Assembly: GCF_029633865.1 (NCBI RefSeq)
Contig: NC_079216.1
Location: 24,502,136 to 24,566,135, forward strand
Length of the DNA stretch: 64,000 nt
Direction: 5' to 3'
Origin: Lampris incognitus
Lineage: Eukaryota > Chordata > Actinopteri > Lampriformes > Lampridae
In this document: in pieces, positions 56,830-64,000 of the stretch
How positions within the stretch are numbered: the stretch's first letter is position 1
How the letters are laid out: each line of letters begins with the position of its first letter
Notes under the pieces: generated by a model
What the model saw: only the letters and a program-made list of their open reading frames with translations
Databases searched by the model: none
Told to the model about the DNA's origin: nothing
Position numbers and translations under genes: made by a program

Positions 56830-58068
56830 TGTCCTCTTTTTAAAAAAGGCGACCGAAGGATGTGCTCTAATTATCGGGGCATCACATTGCTCAGCTTCCC
56901 TGGGAAAGTCTACTCTAGGGTGCCGGAAAGGAGGCTTCGACCGATTGTCGAACCTCGGATCCAGGAGGAACAATGTGGATTCTGTCCTGGCCATGGAACA
57001 ATGGACCAACTCTTAATCCGTGCTGAGGGAGGCATGGGAGTTTGACCAGCCAGTCTACATGTATTTTGTGGACTTGGAAAAGGCTTACGACCGTGTACTC
57101 CGGGGCACTCTGTGGGGGGTACTGCGAGAGTATGGGGTACCAGGGCAGTTGCTACAAGCCACCCAGTCCTTGTATAACCAAAGTGAGAGCCTAGTCCGCA
57201 TTCTCTGCACAAAGTCAAACACGTTTTTGGTGGGTGTTGGACTCCGCCAAGGTTGTCACTTGTCTCCGATTCTGTTTGTGATAATCATGGACAGGATCTC
57301 AAGGCACAGCCAAGGTTAGGAGTGTGTTCTTTTTTTTGGAACCTCAGAATTGCATCTCTGCTCTTCGCAGATGATGTGGTTTTGTTGGCATCATCAGAAT
57401 GCGACCTTCGGCACACACTGGGGTGGTTTGAAGCTGAGTGAAATGACCGGGATGAGAGTCAGCACCTCCAATTTCTGAGGCCATAGTTCTCTACCGGAAA
57501 ATGATGGATTGCTCCCTCTGGGTTGGGGATGAGTTGTTGCTTCAAGTGAAGGAGTTCAAGTATCTTGGGGTCTTGTTCACGAGTGAGAGTAGCATGGAGT
57601 GGGAGATTGACAGGTGGATTGGTGCAGCATCAGCAGTAATGTGAACATTGTACTGGACCATTGTGATGAAGAGGGAGCTGAGCCAGAAGGCAACGTTCTC
57701 AATTTACCAGTCAGTCTTCGTTCCAACCCTCACCTATGGTCATGAGCTTTGGGTAGTGACCGAAAGGGTGAGATCGTGGATACAAGTGGCTGAAATGAGT
57801 TTCCTCCACAGGGTATCTGGGCCTTAGGGTGAGGAGCTCAGACATCCAGAGGGACTTCGGAGTAGAGCTGCTACTCCTTCGCAACGAAAGGAGCCAGTTG
57901 AGGTGGTTCGGACATCTGATTAGGATGCCTCCTGGGCGCTTTCCTTTTGAGGTTTTCCTGGCATGTCCAACTGGGAGGAGACCCCGGGGTAGACCCAGAA
58001 CTCACAGAAGGGACTACATGTCCAATCTGGCCTGGGAAGGACTTGGGATCCCCCAGGAGGAGCTGTAG
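56830..58068 (+). pseudogene. Non-LTR reverse transcriptase (Rex3-like), inactivated
   Basis: LFKKGDRRMCSNYRGITLLS, EEQCGFCPGHGTMDQL, YFVDLEKAYDRVLRGTLWGV (motif A), GVGLRQGCHLSPILFVIIMD (motif B), ASLLFADDVVLLAS (motif C), then remnants of FKYLGVLF, TYGHELWVVTER and a C-terminal SQLRWFGHLIRMPPGRFPFE. Frame changes at about 56900, 57030, 57320 and 57440 onward disable it. The minus-strand piece at 4297-4790 is the same family. Confidence 0.85.
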
Positions 58069-58165
58069 GTTGTTGCTGGGGAGAGGGACATCTGGAGTGC
58101 CCTACTTAACTTGCTGTCACTGTGACCCAGCCCAGACAAGCGGCTAATGATGAGATGAGATGACA
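56830..58165 (+). mobile_element. RTE-type LINE (Rex3-like), 5' truncated
   Basis: Reverse transcriptase from the fingers to the C-terminal end, then a 3' end AGCGGCTAATGATGAGATGA with a (GATGA)-like tail at about 58145-58170. Confidence 0.8.
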
Positions 58166-58169
58166 TGAG

Positions 58170-59135
58170 ATGGTATGCTGTTTCTTTGTCAAGCATCCTA
58201 ATGACAACTTGACCACGGAAACAACATATTCAACATCAGCCAATCAAATATCAACTGTCAACACAGACAGCTCTGCATGACTGATTATCATGAAATTTAG
58301 TACACATGCAGGTATACTGTAGGTGTGATCCTATAACATCTTGTCAAAATCGGCCTGATGGTGGTGCTGTTACAACTCCCTTCATGTTTTGACATTTATC
58401 ATGTGCAGGTACACTCCAGATGCAAGCCTCGGACATTTAGCAGAATATGCCAGCAGGTGGAAGCAGCTGAAACTCCAAGTAGTTTCAGCGGCTTCCACTT
58501 TGTTGCTTGGATAGCTGCTTGCGGCTATACTTTTTTCTTTAATTTTGAAATTTCACCGAGGATGCATTTTAAGGTTCAAATGCTGTACACATGCCTCTAG
58601 ATTATCCTTAAATTCAAGAAAATATTTCATTACATTCCCCCTCTTCATGAATTGTAACTGACATTCTCGTTAAAATATAGCCTATTCCAAATAGCTAAAA
58701 TATCACATTCTGGAGTAGAATAGCAAATCCCATGAATTGAATGAAACCATAAGGTTTTTCTACATATTTTTTTCTCTTTATTATTCAAAAGCTAATTAAA
58801 AACCTGACAATTGAATACCTTGACTTCTTCAAAGTTTGTACATCGTTTATCGGTGTAATTGCCAGGTGTTTCAGCATTTCAGTAACATTCATAAACATTA
58901 ACATATTAACATATTTATTTTTTCAAAGCTTTTAAATAGGCCAATAAAGAACAGAAGTAATGTGATGAAAAACAAAATGTTTGTTTTGTTGTTCTGGTCC
59001 ATTCTTGTGAGTTGCTGTCTTCCCACATTATGGGGTTTTAGTCTATTTAGTGCAGCAGCACTAGAGGGAGTTTTACATCCCAATCTTTACCATTTCTCCA
59101 GACATATTTCCTAAGCATGCTTTCAATGGTCTGTG
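58170..59135. other. Intronic sequence, nothing recognised
   Basis: AT-rich. The plus frame at 58358-58600 is not supported as an exon. Confidence 0.4.
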
Positions 59136-59139
59136 ATTG

Positions 59140-60460
59140 TCATGTTCAACTTGACCAGAGGACTAGGGGTGATACACAATGTGGAACTTCGCCTTGACCC
59201 CCAACATCTCCCACAAAGTTTTCATCACACTGGCTGTGAAAAGGGTGCCACTGTCCAGGTCAATGGACAAGGGAAGGCCCCAATGGCTGAAGATGTAGTT
59301 CACCAGCCATGGTTTCGGCAGTGTCATTAGGTGCTGGTAGGCACTAAATCCACTTGGTGAATGCGCAGATGATGGTCAGGAGGTATCTGTTACCTCAAGA
59401 AGACTTGGGTACGGGGCCGACCCAATCCAGCTGGAGGTTAGACCAAGGAAAGTTGATCCCTCTAACCTGCAGTAGGGCTTGGGTCAGCGGCTGAATTGGA
59501 CAGAACTGGCAGCAGACTAGACAACTGCGAACATATTCGGTTATGTCCCTCATCATGAAAGGCCAGAAAGCTACCTGTTAGAAGGTCTTGTATGTGGCAT
59601 TTGTGCTCCTATGGCCCCCACATGGGGCGCTGTGAGCATGCCACATCATGACCCCCCCTATGGTCAATCGAGCCAACCCAATGGGGAGATCCCTGGCCAT
59701 GGGGAATGTACACGAGTATTTTTTTCTCAATCTTCAGGCAGTGCTGTGGGTTCTGAAGTTGGCTTGAGTCCTTCGACTGTTGTAGCTCAGATCCCGGAAT
59801 AGGGAACCTCTTGGGGTTGGCTACAAGCTGTCGGATCTTTTGTATTACTGCGTCCCTTTCCTGCATAGCGACTAGGTCAGCATCGTCAGGCTGTCTGCCT
59901 AGATGGATCGTTTGTGACTTTGAGTCAGGATTTTCATGACTCTCCCTGGCGAGTCATTGCATTTACTGCTCAACTTTACCTATCTGGGAGCCATTCTTCC
60001 TGAAATTCCCGAAAGAGGGCCAGCAACCGCTCTTGCCTTTGCCAGGCAATCGGCCTCATCATTGCCCATTTTGTCGGGACCCAGAGTCTGGGAGTCTCTC
60101 TTTACCTTTTTCAAGTACACAGTCATGCCACGATCTGTTACAATCTTGTCACAAGCCAGGAAAATCTCAGAATGCTTTATCTCTTTGCTCCTGGCATTTT
60201 TCATGTCATTCTGTTTCCACATGGGGAAGTGGGAAATGAAACTATGGCATGCATAGTCAGAACATATGACTATCTGCACAATGTCTGTTTTGCTGGCCTG
60301 TTGCAACACAATGAGCCCTGCTGCTATCTGTGCATACTGACTTGTCCTTGCTCCAAGTCAGTATTTTTGTGGTGCGTCAATTGCACCATTCACCTAAAGA
60401 ATGCCCACTCCTGCTTGAACTCTGCTCTCATGGTGGAATGAACAGCCATCTTGGAATGGA
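59140..60460 (-). pseudogene. LTR-element pol debris (RNase H and integrase remnants)
   Basis: From right to left on the minus strand: an RNase H-like stretch (IVICSDYACHSF, KHSEIFLACDKI, TVYLKKVKRDSQ, GNDEADCLAKARAVAG at 60040-60010), a linker QERDAVIQKIRQLVANPKRF, then shifted pieces of an integrase finger and core down to about 59140. The GNDEAD-LAK form is typical of an extra RNase H module in some vertebrate LTR elements. No LTR, gag or envelope was recognised. Confidence 0.6.
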
Positions 60461-60465
60461 TATGG

Positions 60466-60780
60466 AATGAACAGGTGGCATGGTGACCCAGTGGTTAATG
60501 CTGTTGCCTCACAGCAAGAAGGTCCTGGGTTCGAACCCCAGGCCGTCCTAGGTCCTTTCTGTGTAGAATTTGTATGTTCTGCCTGTGTCTGCATAGGTTT
60601 CCTCCAGGTGCTCCAGTTTACTCTCACCATCAAAAAGACATGCATGTTAGGGTTAATACTCCTGCCTGTGCCCCTGACCAAGGCAATAGGAAAAATAACT
60701 GGAGTTGGCCCCTGGGCGCAGCAGCTGCCCATTGCTTCTACACAATAGGATGGGTTAAATGCAGGGAACAAATTCATTGT
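60466..60780 (+). mobile_element. tRNA-derived SINE
   Basis: GGCATGGTGACCCAGTGG head, B box GGTTCGAACCCC, body TTTCCTCCAGGTGCTCCAG. Same family as 55815-56165. Confidence 0.85.
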
Positions 60781-60942
60781 AAGAATACAATTAATTGTAA
60801 GTCAAAGTTGAATCAGGGATTCAACAATGATATTCTATGGGAAAAATGCTTTTTGGGCCGCAGGGTATTTTTCGCCGCAATACTGCGAGTGACCACTGAA
60901 AAAAAAATTGGCTGCAAGGCTCGGCGGCGCCGTATCCAGTTC

Positions 60943-60993
<51 letters not shown>
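60943..60993. repeat. (TA)n microsatellite
   Basis: About 25 TA units. Confidence 0.95.
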
Positions 60994-60997
<4 letters not shown>

Positions 60998-61625
60998 ATT
61001 AATAAAAAAACAATAAATTGTTTGGGATTATGAATGAGGAAACCTAGTGTGTACTGCGTAGGGGCAATACCATCAATACCAACGACACATGGGACGCTCA
61101 GGGGATGGACAAGAGACGGACAGGGGACGGCCAGGACACGGACAGCGGACCTGGGCGAGACTGTATTATAACTGAAATGGTAGTGGTACGGAACTCTAGT
61201 AAAACAGAACCGACACTCGGACGGGAATGTAACGGAACTGATACTCGGACGGGACTCTAAACGGAAGTATGGTACTTTAGCGGAACTGTCTCTAAACGGG
61301 ACTGCTATAAAAACTCTAAACGGGAATGCTACTTCATGAATTTTCCACATTCCATTTTGATTTTAGTTGTCAATGTTGCTCAACACTTTTATATTTCAAG
61401 CCCATGAGCTTATTACTGCACTGAATTGTAAGTAAGTCCATTCAAAACGTGTCGATGTGGAATTCTAAAGATTTGATATGGAATTTCAGGATGGGGAAAA
61501 CGGAAATCCCCATTCGCTTGCGCTTGTCCTGATTGCTCATTGCAGCATTGATTTGCTACCACATAGCCTCTCGCGCGCGAGCTCTCTCGGTGAGGCTCGC
61601 CGAAAGGCTATGTGGTGTTAGCAGG

Positions 61626-62463
61626 TGTAACGGGGGCAGTCCTATGGTGTTCTATGCTGGTCAGCCTGCTGCACGCCCGTCACTCTCATCGTTAGCTCTG
61701 CGTTGTGTTCTAGTTGGGTGGGGCCCCAGGTGTTGTTGGGGGGGGCCCTCAGTCTCTCATCATCATCATCATCATCATCATGATCAGGGAAGGAGGGGGG
61801 ACACACAGGACTCTATTTGGCCCACCTTGCCATTTATTTTCTGTACGAAATCACAGGAAAGAAAAGGAAATAGAATGTTGTCTGTCTCATAACATAGCTA
61901 TAGGACAGTCACCTCTCAGCTCTATAGCCAGCGCGAGCTGAATTCTTCTTTCCTTGCGGTTTCAAACCCTTTGACAAACGTCCAGTCCTCCAGCTGGAGC
62001 AGTGTTTCTTACGGGCGTGGGGGTTGAAGCTCAACCACTGCCCGGACTTCACTCGTGTGCGTTAGAAGGAGAAACCGTCCACGGGACAACGATGTAAGAA
62101 AGGATAAACAAGTATTTTATCCCACAGCTTGCAGTATCTTATTACAGGGATACTCAAGGTTACGTTCTCCTCAATCAGCAAAACTGTGCTACGGTAAGAA
62201 ACACGCGTGGCTCGGCTCGGTCGCTGCTTGACACTCCCCCCACAAAACAAAAATGGCCTCTCCCGCGTTCCCTCTTCTGTGTACCCACAAGACCTCTCTA
62301 TTAAAGCGATAGTACAGGTATATGACGGTCGTTATAAAACATACATAAAAGTAAATAATGACATAAAATGTTGTAAACACAAATAACAGCACACATACAG
62401 AATTTGGTGATATTTCATACTCAAACAAAATAAAATAAAAACATTAATTTTAACCTGGTTACA
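61626..62463. repeat. Apparent solo LTR
   Basis: Begins TGTAACGGGG and ends CTGGTTACA, with 4-bp direct repeats CAGG on both sides (61622-61625 and 62464-62467). No coding sequence; contains an (ATC)n run at 61759-61783. Orientation is undetermined. Confidence 0.6.
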
Positions 62464-62661
62464 CAGGGAAATGTCGACGCGATGAGAGCGTCATAAGTCG
62501 TGCAGCAACTGCTAATGCTAGGCAGCAGGCAGGCAGCGTTTGTACTGAATCAGTCACCTAGATGTTTTTCAACTTTTAGAAATATTGCCGGAAAGAGTTT
62601 AAATGTACATGGATCGACGTATGTTTGGACGCTGAGTCGAATAAACCCCACATGACGTAGG

Positions 62662-63374
62662 TGTAGCCCGTGGAATTAGATACCACACAGGACACAATTA
62701 CTTCCGGGGTTCTTGTAGCTTTAATTTTATTGTTTGAACCTTCGAATGCAGATCGTTTTACTGAGTGCATAAATTCCTGTGTCTTTCGAGCAAACAGCTC
62801 ATAAATGTTCACAGATGTGGCAAGTTTAACAGAAAAGATTTTAAAAGGAAAATAAACACAACATACAGCATACGGTGCAAAATACGGCAGTGGACTATGT
62901 ACGTTAAACAGGGTTTATCAAAGACATGTGGAACTTCCTGAAGATCGCGCAACTTCTCACTCTGTCAGTTAACTTGTCATGCCTGCAATGGCGAACAGTG
63001 GTCGACGGCTCGCGCCCAAAATCACCGAACATCAACTCCAGTAGCGTCTTTACTTACTACGGAGTCAGAGCACCGTCACACCGCAATCTTCAGGTGCTCC
63101 ACACAAGAAAAAAAGAAAGAATACCCAAGATGCACTTGGATAACTTGCACGGAGTTACAATAAAAGTCCGCAACACTGCCACTTACTGGTCAAAACATGC
63201 AATGACAACCAAAACTATAAAAATACACTCACAATCTGCTTCACAATGTAACTACATCAAATGACATTTTACATGGCTTGACAGTGTAACAATTACATAT
63301 ATTAACAGTTAAACTATACTAAATTTAAGTGGAAAATCATTTAACATATTTAACAGATTTACCACCCGGCTACA
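62662..63374 (-). repeat. 3' LTR of a minus-strand LTR element
   Basis: 713 bp, starting TGTAGCCCGTGG and ending CCCGGCTACA on the plus strand. The minus strand has an AATAAA signal near its end (complement at about 62726-62731). Directly right of it lies the complement of a polypurine tract (minus reading GCAGGGGAATA). Confidence 0.78.
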
Positions 63375-63386
63375 TATTCCCCTGCA
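63375..63386 (-). promoter_or_regulatory. Polypurine tract
   Basis: Minus reading TGCAGGGGAATA immediately before the LTR start. Confidence 0.7.
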
Positions 63387-63409
63387 AATATAGTCAACGT
63401 CCTCGGTGA

Positions 63410-64000
63410 CTACGAAACATGAACTGACTCAAATACTCCCTGCAAGGCCTTTTCAAAGACAGCAGCACCCAGGCTTGTCAAAACCTTAGAGACCATGTCT
63501 GTGCTGACTGAGACTGCATTACAGGCTGACTTTGGCAGATGAAATGGGTTTGAATGAGATCCAGCCATTTCCCGCTTGCTTTTCCTAATGGCAGGTTTAG
63601 GTGCATAGGTTCTACGTCCTGCTCCACCAGCATCATCTGTTAGTGCGGGCCTGTCCCTGTTTTCAATAATGGGCAAGTCACTGTCGCTAACGTCTGGATG
63701 CACATCATTAACACATTCTGTTTCTGTGCCACAATTTCTCATATCTGAATAACCTTCCTTAGGTCCTTCACCGTCACTCTCATCTGTGGGTGCTGTCACA
63801 GGTAAACTAACTTTCTGCTGCAAGAGGCAGGTTAGGTACTTGCACAAGCCGGCGAGGGATGACTTCCTCAACAATAACAAAATCAGCCTCAGGTGACTCA
63901 GGCTCATCCTCAGCTACAGGCTGTGTAGTGGTCTGTAACCTAGTTCTAGTTCTTGGTTTGGGAACTGGTTTCGCACAAGGTCGCAACTCTGACCTATGAA
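63410..64000 (-). pseudogene. Pol C-terminal tail of an LTR element, runs off the window
   Basis: The minus frame ends with RRTYAPKPAIRKSKREMAGS then HSNPFHLPKSACNAVSVS and a short tail to FESVHVS, the kind of post-integrase C-terminus seen in fish Gypsy elements. Near 63825 the frame shifts by one; before that, FVIVEEVIPRRLVQVPNLPL continues to the right edge. The rest of the element is outside the window. Confidence 0.6.

Noticed and set aside
61533..61892. Plus-strand frame with a run of histidines
   Set aside because: The His run is an (ATC)n microsatellite and the frame crosses the start of an apparent solo LTR.
55107..64000. DRC7 exon 10 and later exons
   Set aside because: I looked for the conserved block that follows LTTYQDLEC and for later family blocks on the plus strand and found none; they are probably beyond the window.

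Overview
This is a vertebrate nuclear window, almost certainly from a teleost fish. It holds split genes with GT-AG introns, no operons, and a dense mix of fish-type repeats: Tc1/Intruder DNA transposons, Penelope-like elements, RTE-type LINEs, Tf1/sushi-group and other Gypsy elements, hAT and Harbinger remnants, tRNA-derived SINEs and long CA/TA microsatellites. Most open frames are transposon debris. Host coding sequence is only about 1.5 kb.

Two host genes lie head to head. On the minus strand is the 5' part of PLA2G15 (lysosomal group XV phospholipase A2), with coding exons 1-3 at 16179-16029, 11003-10847 and 10211-10096. Its catalytic exons would lie left of the window. On the plus strand is the 5' half of DRC7 (CCDC135, the nexin-dynein regulatory complex linker subunit of motile cilia), with coding exons 1-9 between 30901 and 55106. 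The later exons lie right of the window. The splice phases of both models agree exactly. Between the genes, at 16877-16919, an inverted CCAAT box, a perfect CRE and a near-consensus RFX X-box form a plausible ciliary, possibly bidirectional, promoter. A likely 5'UTR donor sits at 16979.

Layout: 1-2.9 kb, a Penelope fragment whose terminal repeats are inverted and carry hammerhead-ribozyme-like cores, split by a Harbinger-like MITE that is itself split by a Tc1. 4-10 kb, PLA2G15 intronic or downstream sequence with LINE and SINE pieces. 11.4-13 kb, a second Penelope 3' end with a hammerhead core, and an LTR-element 3' end. 16-17 kb, the shared promoter. 18-30.8 kb, the 5' intron of DRC7, filled by hAT and RTE debris and a sushi-group Gypsy whose gag is interrupted by an opposite-strand Gypsy that has lost its integrase core. 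30.9-32.3 kb, DRC7 exons 1-3. 32.3-47.5 kb, a 15-kb intron holding a dead Tc1, an intact DD38E Intruder-type transposon, an RLE-type LINE and a full-length Gypsy with a PNMA-like Gag. 47.5-55.1 kb, DRC7 exons 4-9, with a fold-back Intruder derivative in intron 6. 55.1-64 kb, SINEs, a LINE, pol debris, an apparent solo LTR and the 3' end of another minus-strand LTR element.

The most unusual items are the hammerhead-like cores in the Penelope repeats, the intact DD38E transposase, the 535-bp-arm fold-back element inside a transcribed intron, the PNMA-type Gag element, the self-priming signature of the sushi element, and a 157-bp TG..CA mobile element carrying tRNA-like promoter boxes. All family names are from memory of protein and repeat patterns; no database search was run.
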